Positions 45,001-60,000 of a DNA stretch of 64,000 bases are shown here, in pieces; position 1 is the stretch's first letter; the number at the start of each line of letters is the position of its first letter. This stretch comes from Alentia gelatinosa. Its lineage: Eukaryota; Annelida; Polychaeta; Phyllodocida; Polynoidae. The translations under genes were made by a program, and so were the position numbers. The notes under the pieces were generated by a model that saw nothing but the letters and a program-made list of their open reading frames with translations, was not told the DNA's origin and made no database searches. Location: the NCBI GenBank assembly GCA_950022655.1, contig OX465588.1:26831525-26895524 (forward strand). The letters are read 5' to 3'.

Positions 45001-48000
45001 GTGAACGGTGGGTGTGATTGCAGCAGTGTTGTTTTTTGACAGATTCAATTGCTGAAACAAACTAGAGTATTGTACTAACGAGTCATGGTTGTCTAAACTT
45101 TATAGTTGATAATTATCTTGGTTTTAGATAGGAAAAAGATAGTAACTACTGGGTCTGCCAATGTATTAATGTGTACGCAGTTTCGGTGTCCCTATGTTAT
45201 CTCAGGTATATCTAAAGCATTATTGAGATGACATGCATGTATGATACACCAAATCGGAGCTGGAATACCATAGAATACGATGCAATCACTTTTATTTCTC
45301 TGGAGATAATGTGCACGAGTATTATGAACGTATTACGCTCATACACTGTGTCTATCAATGCTAAAGTATACGTTGTCAGGTGAATGTTTGGCTTCAGTCG
45401 TGTCGTAACTAAGGAGATAAGGTGCGACAGCGGCGTGTGGAAAAAGGCCTATTGGAAAACTATATGTACTCTGTATTACCCACAGTGTGTTAGAACTGTT
45501 TGTATATGATTAAAAAAATATATATTAAAAAACCTGACACCGTGGGAAGAGGAACAAATCCTTGAGACTTGGCAGCCCTGTCAAAGTGCAAAGCGAAGCA
45601 GTTTTATTATTTCCCTTTCTGCTGGTGAAATCCATTTCTCCCGATGGCATATGAATAAGTAGGTTTTATTCACAAGGCCCGAGATTCAGCTTAGTATTCA
45701 CGGTATCTGTTTCTGCTCAGGGCATCGTCGCTAGACACTTGTATAAGAAGTCTTTCTTGTCATGTCTTCTCCGAAGGTAATTTCACAGTTAGATCATTAC
45801 CACTTGTGCAGATTCTTTAGATCAACAGTTTTTTTAATTCAATTCTCGAAGCTCTATAGATATAACATGGCTTACGTAGAAGTCTGAAGTCTTGCCACCC
45901 GATTGTCATTTAAATGAGTGTCACTTACCATATACCTGTGGCCGTATGTCCTATGTATATGGCCTGCTCCTACCCATGTCATAATTAGGTTTTACGTTGA
46001 TTTAGGATTTAGTCTACAGTACAAATACCTGATATTCTGACTTAAATAAAACCTTGAATCCCATTCACCCTGCTACAAGAGAGTATCTACTCGTAAATGA
46101 TAACTGTCGGTCGAGGACTCTTGAAATAGGCAGATGTTTGCCACGATCTCAGTCTGACTAACACGGTATGGTATTCTAGTTTTTATATGGATCAGTGTTC
46201 TAGATTGGAGGACCTGATAGACTATTTATATTCTCAGAAAAACAAGGCATAGAATAAGACAGAAAATAAAGAATAAGACTAGTAACCGAATAAGTGTTTG
46301 GTTCGTGCACTCCTGAAAGTTGGCAAGTATGACAGAAATGGTCACAGAATTCGGTTATGAAACCTCGGTCAGGAGAAAAAAAACCTTAATATATATCACA
46401 GGCAAAAGGAGAAACTTACTATATCACAGAGAAAAGAACTGAACCTTGATTAAGTCTGGAAAGACCTGTAATGGTTATAGGCCTTAAACTCTGGTGGAAG
46501 AAATATTAAAATATGAAGGGGCATCACTGATTATAATCCCTTTTTTATTCAGAGATAATAATGGAAAGGAGCGCTGGTGAAACTTCAAGAGTCTAATTTG
46601 CCAAGTTTTCTGTAACTCAGAACATGTGTCAAGAACATGAGAATACTGGTTCTCATTGCAGTTTCGTTCACTCAAAATGTCAGTGGTGTTCGTGCTGCCA
46701 GAAAAATACTGGGCCTAACCGGTCACAAGGCTCCCGTGGGTGAAGAGCTGGCTTGTGTGAGAACGTGTCGAATCGTAGTACATCCGGGTCGCCGAGCAGG
46801 GGTCGTGTGCACCAAGAAAATCCACCAAACCTGATGAGTTTTTACTGCGCAATGGTAGCGAAACCCCAGAGTATTTTAAACCCATGGCATACCAGCTTTT
46901 TTGCTGGAACTTGTCCAGATTATTTAAGTTATCCAGTTGTGCCTCCTCGTGTGGGATTGTGAGGTGTGTTATAGGCTTTACATTTAGCTGTACGAGATTA
47001 TTGTGCATGGAAAATTTATTCTGACCATCAGATCAGTGAGAATCGGGGATCGACCTAAATTTTTTAAAGGTGTATTCAACTTGGCTGACTACATGACCTC
47101 AAAAGACTGCCACACGACCACCGCGTTTCATGTGGGTAGGGACGTCAGTGCAGTGGAGCAGGCCACATGCTAAACCATAGTGGTCACGTGGTGGTGGAAT
47201 GAATTATGATAGAACTCAATAAATAAGCTTTTGGCGGGGGCGCCTACAAACATAGCCCACACTGATGCCGTATGATGTCGGCCATGGAACGGGCTCATGG
47301 GTTTGTATACTATAAACATGTTTGCCAGATGCCCGACGGCATCGGATTCACAGGTAGCCTGGTGGAAGACTCCCTTTGTTGGCTCAATATTTAGGCAAGC
47401 GTATCAGTGTCGACACCAATGATGAAATACCTGGAATAGTGTTGCTTCATTAACACATTCACGGGAATGTAACAGTGACCGTGACTCATAGCGGCCTTCA
47501 TTTTAGATAATTGATTGTCACACAGTAACAGGGCACTATTGAAATCATAACGAGGACCGTGACAATAGACCAAACACAGCACCCGTTATGGCCGTGGTAA
47601 CAGGTAGACCACCATCTGCCTCACAGGTGGCGCTGCTGGTACGGCGGGAAACCGAAGTGCATTGTGGGTGGTACGTGCTCTGTTTTCTGAGTAAATATTG
47701 ATCGGGGGGAGACCTCTATAGGTGAATAGCAAGCCTAAACTATGTCAGGCGGCTGCAGCCAGCCCGCTGAACCCAACAGGCACTGTGGTGAGGCGAGGTT
47801 TGGTCGCGAGCCAGAATCTTCAAAGGTAAAACTGGGAAAGGAAGAGTGTGAAATGTCGTCTGCTGAAACGGAAGGGAAAGAGTGGGTCACGGACTAAACG
47901 AACGCGTTTCGCATCCGAAGAAGGTTGTTTTATTTAAGTGGTATTATCTCACCCCTGGTATTTTTTCTCCATAGACTTAACATCGGAAACTCGTATCTAA

Positions 48001-51000
48001 CGCCCATTAGATATTTAGGAAAAATATCCAATGGGGGATTATGTCACAAATAATAACCCATTAGTCAATATTAAGGGTGAGATAAATTCAGAAACCCATT
48101 TAAGTTTAGTGTCAGAGCTCGATCCCATCTCGTTTGAATCACTACGTAATTCACGCAGCTTCACCTTGTGAATTACTACCTGATTCAAACTTGATGGGAT
48201 ACGAGCTCAGACCCTAAACTCTCAATAGGTTTCCTCTATAGTGTTCCTTAGATCTATAATTAATACCCACCTTGGTTAATTATAGTTCCACATGCTCTAC
48301 CATTCCTATGGGTACATCACATGTATAGGGGCCATCCATTAAGTTCGTATGCACTGAGGGGGATTTTGGAAATTGTGCATATCCCCCTTCTTTGTTCTTC
48401 TTTGCATACAAAATTGGGAGTGGAGGTGGTAAAATGTTTTTTCTCAAACACATAACCTGAATGGGAATTTAAGGAAATAGATGCCATGAACCTATAATAA
48501 TCAGACCAGATTTGTGTTTCCTATAAAGAGCTTCCATCCATCGACATGGAAACTACCGGTACTCTGAAGTGTGCTTTGTTTTGTTGGTTTTGCTTCAACC
48601 CTGCTACATTTCTGAATTCCTCGGTTGGAGTGACCCACAGACCTGTGATCCCCACGTGTTGGTATGAGTCACCTAAAACATTGTCCGCACTTGTCAGTAT
48701 TATAAACGGCAGGGGTAGAACATCCGCCATAGGCAGTACAACACATGACCACAACCTGATACCCCATGTCACAGTTTGAGGGTCTTAACATAGACAATTA
48801 ATTAACAAAGGACAATTATGGCGGTGTGTGTTTTCGTTTCGTTCTGCATGGCCGCTGAAACAAATAATTATGAAGAAATAGCTGTAATTTTTTGACCCAC
48901 AAATCATTAGATGTCTCCTGCATCTTGAGTGTTGCCCATCGCCAGCAGTGGTAGATTTACTGCTATATCAAAGACCAGTCCTTCTCATACCATGTCCATG
49001 TGGTGTAGTGTGCAGCCACCTTTCTCCTTCATCACCATCAGTGGTAGACTAACTGCTATATCAAAGGCCAGTCATTCTCATACCATGTCTATGTTGTGTG
49101 GTGTACAGTCACCTTTCTCCTTCATCTCTAGCAGTTGCAGATTATTAACTGCTATATCAAAGACCAGTCCTTCTCACACCATGTCTATGTGGTGTTGTGT
49201 ACAGTCACCTTTCTCCTTCACCCATCAGTGGTAGACTTACTGCGATATCAAAGACTAATCGCTCTCAACCATGTCTATGTGGAGTGGGAAGTAAACAAAC
49301 TCTCACCTCGTAAATATGGGTTACATTTCTACCTAAATTCATCTCATAGAATGATCACCCCTTGTGGTGTAAACGCAGTGAGAAAAGATGAACTTTGAGA
49401 AAGGACCTGTAATGGTTGAAGGGACATAAATCAAACAAACAGACAAATAGGTGCCGCCACTAAATGGGGTTAGTACAATGTACGTGATTTGGAGGGCAGC
49501 CATGATGTTTAGAACGCGTGTTCTAGTCACGTGATTCGAGTATCCCACAAACTTACAAGGAGGGCAGTCTATCAGCACTTGGCATGACGATAGTGACACA
49601 GTAAAAGTGTCAGCTTCTAAGTGTGCCTGCACTGAGTGAATGTCACAACAGACAAGTTTGTCTTATTTTTTACGCGAGTGAGGACAATCTATGCAGGCGG
49701 CGTGAAAGAGAATGTGATGAAATTAATGCCATAAATACAACAATAAATTATGTGTAGTGTGAATGCGTAATGACACAGAGAAATACAAACAATAATCCTG
49801 TGTAGCGTCAATGAGTAGTGAATGGTGACACACACACATACGGCGTGGTGGACTTTGTTGTGGTACACATGTGAGGACAAGTCTGTCAGTGGTAAACCTC
49901 ACCGACAGTATCATGTCAGTTTTTTACACTCTGTGTCAGGGAAGTCTACAGGGCATAGTTTGACAGCGCTACGCAGCTACATGCAGTATAGCTTTATTAC
50001 AGTCTAGTGCTAGGATATTTCAGAGATGGCAGTTTTCCTTTTTTTTTCCTCAAAGAGATCCTTTTTTATTTTTTGTTTATAAAATTCATGTTACTTGTAT
50101 AGAACAATGAGAGCATCATTCATGCCAATAAAACAGTGGTTTAAACCTCCCCACTCACCCCAGTCCCATTCCATGATCAATAACGATGTGTTTTTCATAT
50201 TTTATCAGTCACTCTGAGTAGCACATACCACATGAAAAATATTCCATCTATATTCTTATTACCCCAGCTGACCTCCCAGTGTGATGCCCACTATGTTCAC
50301 CGACTGGCCTTCATCAGGGCCAAGTGATTGATATTCTATGCCGCATTCACGGCTAATTGATAGTCAGAGACCGTGCCTCCATTGACTGTGATGCTGACCA
50401 GGACGCTACACTGGTCATCTGTGCGGTGAACAGGCGGGCGCCGGTCACACCTACTTGGACGGTGTCCAGTGTTCATACCCGGCGAGTTCCTCACTGGGCT
50501 ATCGACCCACCAGGCGCAGGCTGTAGTATAATATCCTGTGTATGTGTGCAGTTTTTTGCGACAAGATAGTACCACAATATATTGTAGAGGCAATTTTCTC
50601 GTCTGGCACCCATTTTGTTGCATCCTAGATGACGGTGCTACCAAAAACAAAAACAACCTTTTTTTGTTTATCAATGTAGGTCTTTTAAGGCAAAGAGGAA
50701 ACTACGGCAGGATGAGAATGATAGATTAGTCCGCTCTGTATTGATAAATTGTACTGGAAGTAAAATGTGAACAGGATATACACATGTATAAAACATGCAA
50801 TAACAATGGTGTATTTTGCGCTTGTAACATCAGTGGATAACTCAAATGTTATTCGTACAATGATATGATGATAAATAAAAGAGTTTTTGCTGATTGAAAC
50901 AAAAACATGCCTTTGTATTTCCACAGTATTCTTAAAGTTTTGAACATTTAAGTATTGTACAAGAGGCCAAAGTCGAATATGAAAATACGAGGCAGATCTA

Positions 51001-54000
51001 AACACTACCACTCAGGACCTCTCTGTGAAGCACGATCGAATCATTTTTTTCGTACTTCTGAAAATCTGACAGCCTCAGACGAGACATCAGAAGCACGACA
51101 GATTAGAATTTAATTCTGGAGGCAGACATTTCAGCCTCGTATAGTAAACAGAATTTAAAATATAGGTCAGACCAATACAACGGAAACAAAGAATTGGAAA
51201 CTTCTGATTTGTGTCACAATAAGGTCTAATATAGGGAGAAACCTGTAAAGTTTTATAGTAAATTCACCTTAAGATGTGAACTCTAATGTAATTTCATTAG
51301 AATGTGGGTTGTATTTTTTCGTTCACTTGGAAAAAATACGACATGATAATTAACGGTTCTTATGGAACGAGGCGTTTATTCCGTGTTCCATACAAACCGT
51401 AACCCCACCTTGAGTTTTGTAGCATGGTAGGTTGTTGTATATTTATTATATAGCTGAAATTAATGGGATTAATTAAATTAATTTTGCCCAACAGCTCATG
51501 TTTTAGTTATCGCACGTTCTGTACGGCATTTTGACGTTATATGGCGAAACGGTGCATATTTACAGTATATACGCCTTGGGTATATGATAATATAAGGAAA
51601 GTGCCACCTGTCAGCCGAGGAGTGTTTACATCACTGCTTACTCACACAGAGGACATGAGCATCAGCACTTTTGCATCAGCTCGTATCCGTCCGCCTCTGT
51701 GTCCACAGCTGTAAACTTCTTAAATTGATAACTTTTCCGATTTCTCTGTACTTATATAGCTGTAAACGTCTCAAATTTATATCCGGTCAGATTTCTCTGT
51801 TACACAGCTTTAAGCATCCCAAATCAATAACCGGTCAGATTTCCCTGTTATACATTAGGGAATGTTCCAGTCACTGTTACACTGTACATGCAGTGGGTAT
51901 CTTTCCCCCTAGGGATATACGGTAAGCTAATGTCACAGCAATATTGAACCACCAGAGAAAGCATATTGCAACATTTACTGTGACAAGAATTGTTAATTGA
52001 ATAAACGATGGTTGAGTGATTGTGGGAAAAATAATTCCTTCACTGGTTTGGTTGTTTCTCTACGTCTCCATGGGGATGTGGAGGAGACCCAATTTCCCCA
52101 GGCGGAAGTGCATTTCCCGTGAAGGTTGAGTGGTTATATGTATAACAGGTTATTATTACATGCCTATGGCCGAACGTCTATGAAATACTACCCGCTGCTA
52201 GGGGTGCCGTATAAATAATGTTCGGGCGCACTGAGCCCGTAGTGAATATTCAGGCGCACTATGACAATCGGGTCAATTGGTACATTTAATAAAAATATAA
52301 AATGGCAGGTTTATATTAATAATTAGGTATGTAGCAATAAGAAAACGTAGTGACTGAGTCTGTAGGGATGCCATTCTCGGCCTTTTCATGCCATAATTAC
52401 GTCCCTCCGCCTGCTGCGTCGGGACGTATTTATGGCATGCAAAGACCTCGAACGGCCACCCCTTCAGGCTCAGTAACCACGTTTTCTCTTAATACTGGTT
52501 ATCAGTATGTAAAGTGCTGATAACATTATATCATGATATATGTCAGTGGTTGAGGCCCTCAGGTAAACAGACCGTAGTCCAGTTTGTATTTGGTTTTAAA
52601 ATACCATTGTAGTTAAGCATTTATATCTTTGGCCAACCATCATATTTAGAGTTCACCTCTCCTGGTGGCCTTTATGTAGGGATTTACTCTACAGGGAAAT
52701 GAGCGGTTATCCTGCTGTAGTCGAGGTTAGATGGATTATTGTGTTATCACTAGGGACTAGGTGGTGACATCACAAACATGCTACAACTTCATCTTTATCA
52801 GGCCACTATCTCACCTCCCAAACTGGGTGTTTTTATATAGAAATGGGTCAAGAATCGTATGAATAAGAAATATTCCATGAGTTTGGATGCTCCGCAATCG
52901 TCATCGAGGAGAAGCTGTGGGATGATTAGGGCACATCGAAACAAGTGGAATATTGTTTATTTTAAGATTTGAGCGCAGTTCTGAATTTATCTCACCCCTT
53001 TCATGGATATTAGAAAAGCATCGCAATATCAGAATAATTCAAATATTTTTCCAAATCCAGTTAGAGGTGGATAAATTTTCATATTGATGTCTTATCTGCG
53101 CTCTGAAATCCTGGCCACTGGTTGGCCAGACGATTATGATATCATCTCACATCACTCTGCCATGACCATCGCCTAGTATTGTCACTTTGATTTGTCAATA
53201 ATTACCAAAGTACATGTATACACAAAAACGAATACAGACAATAGGTGAATAATTGCTTATAAGAAAGATAAATATTATGAGGTCTGTTTCTCTAGATAAG
53301 TAGTTAAGTGTATTTGAAAACTAAAATATGTAGATAAATTTCAGTCATAGTTATTTATGTATACGCACACACTCATCAAAGACTTTAGAACCAAGGCGAG
53401 TACAGTTTAATCTATGATGTATGCTGATAAATCACCCATCACTGACTTTAATGTATGCTGATAAATCTTCTATCAGTGAGTCGTCAATAAATAAAAGCTA
53501 TATACTGGATTATTTAGAAACGTACTCTTCAAGCTGATATCTGCCGGTACTCCGCCGCTTCTCAATGATTCGCTTTCCAGTCCACCTCCTACTGGGTTTT
53601 TTTTAAGGAAAAACGCACTCCTCCCTCGACCCTTGCACCATGTCTTATCTATAGATTTTTTTTTAAATGAAAAAAAGATGAAAAGGAAACTGACAGGATT
53701 CGTTTAAAAAAAATTAAAATATTGTAGTTTTCGATTTGTATTGATTCACAAATCGTATTCCATATTTTACCCTCAGAATGTGCTTCAGAACATTATGGTA
53801 CGATAGTGGAATTATTTATATTATCAGTTTAATTCAAACTGTGAAAGATATAGTGAGGCTAAAACACTGTTCAGAAATTACAACGCTTTAGTTTTTGATG
53901 GAAGGGGAGTTTTTCATTGAAATGCTAAAAAAATCTCTGAGAATGTTGGGCCTTCCCACCTCTTTTCCATCTTGTAGCCAATAGATGAAAAAAGGGATGT

Positions 54001-57000
54001 ACTCACAATTTCCAAAATTGTGCTACCCCACCTCCCCCATGTCCCCTCACTGCGTTTTTACTCTATGGATGGCACCAAAATCTGATTTTGTATATAGGGA
54101 AATATATAAGGGAATTAAGTTAAGATTATTTACGCTGCTCGAACATGAGTTCAACGGCGAAGGAAATTTACAAAAATAAATTGGGATTGGGGTTATTTTT
54201 CTTGTCGCTTGAAGCGGGTGCTTGTGATTTGAGAAGGGAAGGACGGACAGAATGCGGGCTTTGCCACTCACCTGTAGGTATCAGGTACAATTTGCAATGT
54301 TTACCACCTAATATTTACACATCTGCGTCCATCATAAACTGTGCCACCCCGATGGGCACGCTGCTTTTAAATCACCAACAATATGCAAACTCGTGTGTCA
54401 GCGTGAGAACAGGTAACGCGCCAGTCGGGAAGATTGAACACAACATTTTCTTTCCTTTTTAAGGTGATGATTGGAAATCGCCGCTGTTAATTGCAGGAGG
54501 AATCGTTAAAAATTCCCACTGCATGTTATATGTAGAATACATTCTGAGGACTTTGCGGCATTGCCGATCCATCAAATAAAATCCTCAGCGCTGGCCTCTG
54601 CCGCTATTGGTTATGATACTGGCCACCTGAGCATATGATTGTTAGTCTGAAGTCAGAGCTGCGCCTACACAGACCGTTGTTATAATTACGGACAAACACC
54701 AGACTGCCTTAAAAGATGTTTATTAGAACATGGTAAAACATCTAGATTAGACCTTTAAGAACATGGTAATGAAGAATTGACATGTTAAAAGTCATTCAGC
54801 CATTAGTTGTGAATGGGGAGATGATACATGAGTGTAGAATACTAATAGGAAAAAACATGTATACATATGTTGTATAAAATGGTGTGGGTGGGTGGGAAAA
54901 AACGTCTGTTCAGTTTGAAACGATGGCTGAACTGGTTGGTCACGTGTAAGAAATGGCGCGACATAAATTAGTGTTCATGTGACCGGATGGTAAGTTCGTA
55001 AAAACAGTAGGTGGTAGATGTAATTAAAAGCAGTATACAGTCCTGAGAAATCTAATATAAAAAAAAGGGCAGCCCGGGCGTCGAAATTAATATTAATTTA
55101 CAATTAATTACAATGAGTTGACTGTGGTAGCAGTAAGTTTTAGGGAGTTTCAGAAAGGGATGAGAGAACCACATTGCATAGACCCTATTGAGGTATCCCG
55201 TAATCCAGTCTGTTTTGCAAGTTCCGGTTTTCGCTGATTACCGACGTTATATGGTGATAGACCCGTGACCCGTAACCCAGAATTAATGCAGTTTAACGGT
55301 TTTCAGAAATCCTCAAATTGAAATTCTGATGCCAGAAATGGAATTTTCAGCTATTTCTACATAGAAATCCGAAATTATATTCAGTTTCTCCAGTTATAAA
55401 CCAGAAAACTGTGGTTCATGTTGTCGTAGTGTATCAAGTATATCGGGAGCGGAACTTTGCTTTACCCGGGCGATAATCGGGAGTTTAGTAACCTCTGGAG
55501 GCTCTATGTTTATGGGATAATGATAACTTGACTGTAGTGGCTGTGAGTTTCAGGGAGTTTCAGATATGGCATTGCCGGAGTGACACAACTTGGGAACTGT
55601 GCGACTCCTTTTACCGACATCAGGAAGTCTTCTCAATAAAAACCTGTGTTGTGCAAACAGTGTCTCTGCTTGGATGAGCTTGTATTCCCTGTGTTACTAA
55701 GGACACAACCAGCTCCCACAAAGAATGATCGATCTCAGGTAGGGGCTAGGCTTGGTAAACACTGAAGATTTATGCCCCATCGACACACTTATAAATTCAA
55801 ATCGCCTCAATCTACATCTATCACCTTCTGATCGACCTCTTTCCAGAAAAAAAGGCAAAATCCAAATTATAATTCAAACTGTGCTGACCTGTCGAAATTG
55901 TATCTCTCCTATCAGGTTACTGTATCCTTTATACCTGTGGCTATCTCCACATTCAGGTGACTGTATTCTTTGTACCTGTAGCTATCTCCACAATCAGGTG
56001 ACTGTATTCTTTGTACCTGTAGCTATCTCCACATTCAGGTGACTGTATTCTTTGTACCTGTAGCTATCTTTACATTAACACAGAGATTGGCTCATAAAGG
56101 TTGTCGTAATCTCAGGTTCACATCTTGCGGCTGTAAGTTCGTGAACTATTCGAGAAGTATACTAATAGAATGCCCAAAACGAATAGTCTTTACAATGAAA
56201 AGAACCTCAAGGGTCAAGTTGGCCGAGTGTCAATGTTTCGAAGAACTCTTGAAGTATAGTGACATGGTCTAGACTAGATTGTTCTAATCGCATATAAATC
56301 ATCCACTGAGATACAGACAGGTGGTGGGGGTACGAACATTAAAACCTGGCCCTGGCCCAGTTTATTGGCTTACACGCCACTCTGCTGGCGCATTTAGAAT
56401 TAATGTGAATTCACTATACATTATGTGTATTATCTATGATAGAGTCCATATTCATATTTGATTACTACAAAACGTAAACATTTAATAGAACTTTAAGACA
56501 AGGTTTTGAACCTCCACATAGACCCTCAGACCCATACCATGGCTGACACTGATGTGTTTTCCATGTTTTCCTGGTTTCTGACCTCCACCGACGTTCTTGA
56601 TATTTATTAATTGATACTAGGGACCTGTTTCACTTGTTTTGTGACATGTCTGTGACATTGGGGTTGTCTAGTTTCGTGACAACACAAGTAGCTGCCCTTA
56701 GGAAAAGACAGGCCCCAAACATAAAGAATTAGACAAATCTACACACCATGGACCTGTTTCACTAGTTTTGTGACAAAAGTGTTAGACAGACATGAAAAGC
56801 GGCACCAACAGTGCAAGCAAGAACAGACAAAACGAAGTCTATTGTCTAGTTCTTATGAAACAGGACACACCATCTAGACGCCATCTAGACATGTCACGAG
56901 ACTAGTGAAACAGGTCCCTGATCTCAGTCCCTATGCTGTCACTAATTGGGACTTCTACTGTAGATCGAGTGGTGTTTAACAGAAGCTGTGAGTGCAGATC

Positions 57001-60000
57001 CTTATCCTGGTTTATTAGAGCGTACTTGCACGTGCTAAATACATCATCTAGAGGTTATAGGTGTCCATATAGACTTTCAGGGTACTGCATACAAACTATC
57101 CCTTCACTATTTGTGTGCTATTCACTGTGATATTGAGAACAGAGCAGGGGGCAAGTGTCTCAGGGTCTTAGAGGCATGCCCAGCTGACCATGACCAATCA
57201 CTTACGACCAAAATACCTCAAGACCCATTGGTGCTTGATGTGTTTGGTTCCTGGATAGGCAGTTGCAGAATTGGGAAGTTGACTTGGTGTAAGTGGGTTA
57301 CAGAAAACTATCCATAGGCTAAATGTAACTCAAACCTTTTAATTGTTATTCATTTCGACTGCACGCTCATTCATCTATGATGAACATACTGTTAGCTCCT
57401 AGTATTATTATTCATTAACAATTGCACGCTCCTTCATCAATGATGAACATTCTATTAGTTAATAGAAGCTGGTCACTACGTTGGTGGCGTTATCAGAATT
57501 AGTCGCCAGGTCCAAGCCTCTTTAAAAGCCTTGGACATGTTTCACAAAATCTTTATTAATCTGTGAAAGAAGGTATAAATAGATCCTAAATTTAACCCAG
57601 ATATATCTGGTTGTAGTTTTGAAGTGCCCAAATGTGCACATCTATTTACGGAACCTATTCTTTTCCACCGGCATAAAATCCTTAAACTGAAACACGCCGA
57701 AACTAGAGGCGGGGATTCGCTCACAGGTAGGACGAGTACCTGCTGTGTATTATATATGGCCTGCGGCACTAACGCCGCTAAGCCGTAAACAGAAGGGGTT
57801 TACCATCCTCCTGCCCCATTCACGGGAATGCTTTGTCATGCAGATTAAGACACAGTTCGCTGGGTGATCGGGGAGTTTTTCAGAAACATCGTCGAGACCA
57901 TCTATATTTATCACTGACAGTTCAGACTGATCGATTTGACGCTGAATATTTCAACTGCCAAGTTTTCTCTACTGGTTGTTTACAACCACAGCGTAGGAGC
58001 AGTTTGTGTTGAGCCTCACCAAGTGGAGGTTTTAGCAAGACAGCCGTCGGCGGGGTTTTCAGGTGTAACAAAGTAATGAGCAGTGTAGACTGGCCTTAGT
58101 CCCTGAATCCTTACCGAAAATATAGTGGGGTTTTTTTTGTTGTTTTTTTTTAAATTATTATTAATTAGAAGAAGCAACAGTTCTACAAGTAGCAGGTTTT
58201 TCTCTGAAGCGTGTACATTGTATGTTCACTTGGTATTTAATTATCTAAGAATTCTACATTAATTAATTCTGATGTTTATAACGAAGGACTTGAGCACGTC
58301 GAGGAGGAGCCACGCATTCTGTCCAGTGGCTTTCTCTTTAGCAACCAGTCGACATGTTATAAACAATAATTGATGTATCCTCTAAATGTTATAGGAGAAC
58401 GTGGAGAGGGAGTAGATGAGTCTAACAATAATTACTGTAACCTTTAAGTGGGGGTTGTGACAGAATGTTATGGAAGGGAATCAGTAAGGTAATGGACAGA
58501 ATCTTGAAGTTAGCTTCCATGTGTAGGTGCCCTGGGTGCCGCTGGTGGTGCCGGCTCTGCGACTGTCTTATTGAAAAGATTTCTTAATTAATTAAGCTGA
58601 GTTACTGGTTCTTGGGTTTCAATGAGCTCCAGGGGTGGTTTGATTGTTTCGCCGAGCTTAGCTACTGACTCCTGCCACTTGAGCCTCGAAGACATTGACA
58701 CTAATGCCTAATTCTCACTAATCCGATGTTGGGAATGAATCACTAACAATCGTATTAATGTATGCTCCCCTCGTACAATGACCCAAATGTGATCAAAGGG
58801 GGCTAACACAAGCCAGGCCATGTTGCAGGTCACAGTCGGTCATATCCCACAGGCAGGTAATGATCGAGGGGCCTCAGTGGGACAAAAAGGAGTACTAAAA
58901 AGGAATTGCATCAGGACCCGTAGCCACTGAAAATATGCCATCAATTTTGGTTGTAGAGTAATCTCACAAGACAAAGCTGAGTGGTATGGCATATTTATAG
59001 CAGCTACAGATTGAGTGCGGTTCAAATATTTGTAAAATCATCGCAAATTGAGTATTTATTTGAAATACACCAGTGGCATCGGTTACAAGTTCCCAATGTT
59101 AACCCTATGAAAAAAAACTAGTGAGATAAACTAAAGTGTCACCAATTGTCAACTATCTGACAAAATCATTAAAAGAATCGGATTGGCGAATATCGCAATG
59201 TGAATGCCGTATAGCTTTCAGTGTGTGGCATTATATCGGCCTATGTGAGGAGCTTTTAACTGATTCTTTCCTGCTGTTTAAAAAAGAAAGAAGGTACCTT
59301 GATACGGGTGCTGGTTATACTTGAATAATACCTTCTTCTGGTGTTTACATGCATTGAAATTTGATTTAACCGGATTCATGAATTTTGTCCACCCAGAAAA
59401 AGAAGATCTGGGATTTTCTATATTTTGAAATAAAGATTTGAATGAATAAATAAGATTTGGTATGGCGGTTCTGGTCGGGTATAATGTCAAACCAATTAAG
59501 GATTTTTTTTTTTTTTTTCAAATTATTTTAGAAAATTAACTCTAAACTGGTGAAAAAAATCATTGTAGGTCATCTGTAGGTGAAGTATGGTCATTCATAT
59601 TGTCTAAACTTGAATTATTTTCTTTCTTCTCACAGAACATTCGCCTCATACGTTGGTAAAAAATACAAATTGCGGGAACGACCGTGTACGAAACCCGCCG
59701 AAAATGAAGTATTGGAAAAAGCTTTCAGATCCCGCCGAAAAATGCTCCCCAGCGATAAAAAAGAATTGGAGGCAAGTATAGTTCTCATGCATATCAGTTA
59801 TTCCTATATACCTATGGCTGTACACTCTACGCTTACACCACGCTCTGGGGGGTGGAGTAACTATCTGATACTACCCAAGGTTGGTATACTACCCAAGGTT
59901 GCCGTATACTACCCAAGGTTGACATTTAGACCAATCAGATTGTCTCTTATTAAACCACATTTGAAGGTATATAGGAATAGGGAAACCAAGTACCAGTGAA

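Noticed and set aside
46637..46834. Small protein with a hydrophobic N terminus
   Set aside because: Overlaps an equally long frame on the other strand, has no splice or domain support, and sits in a ceramide synthase intron.
54145..54462. 105-codon frame
   Set aside because: No domain, no splice context and no repeat homologue; consistent with chance.
57111..57317. Protein-coding exon with several cysteines
   Set aside because: Lies within a dispersed repeat whose other copy is not open in the same frame.
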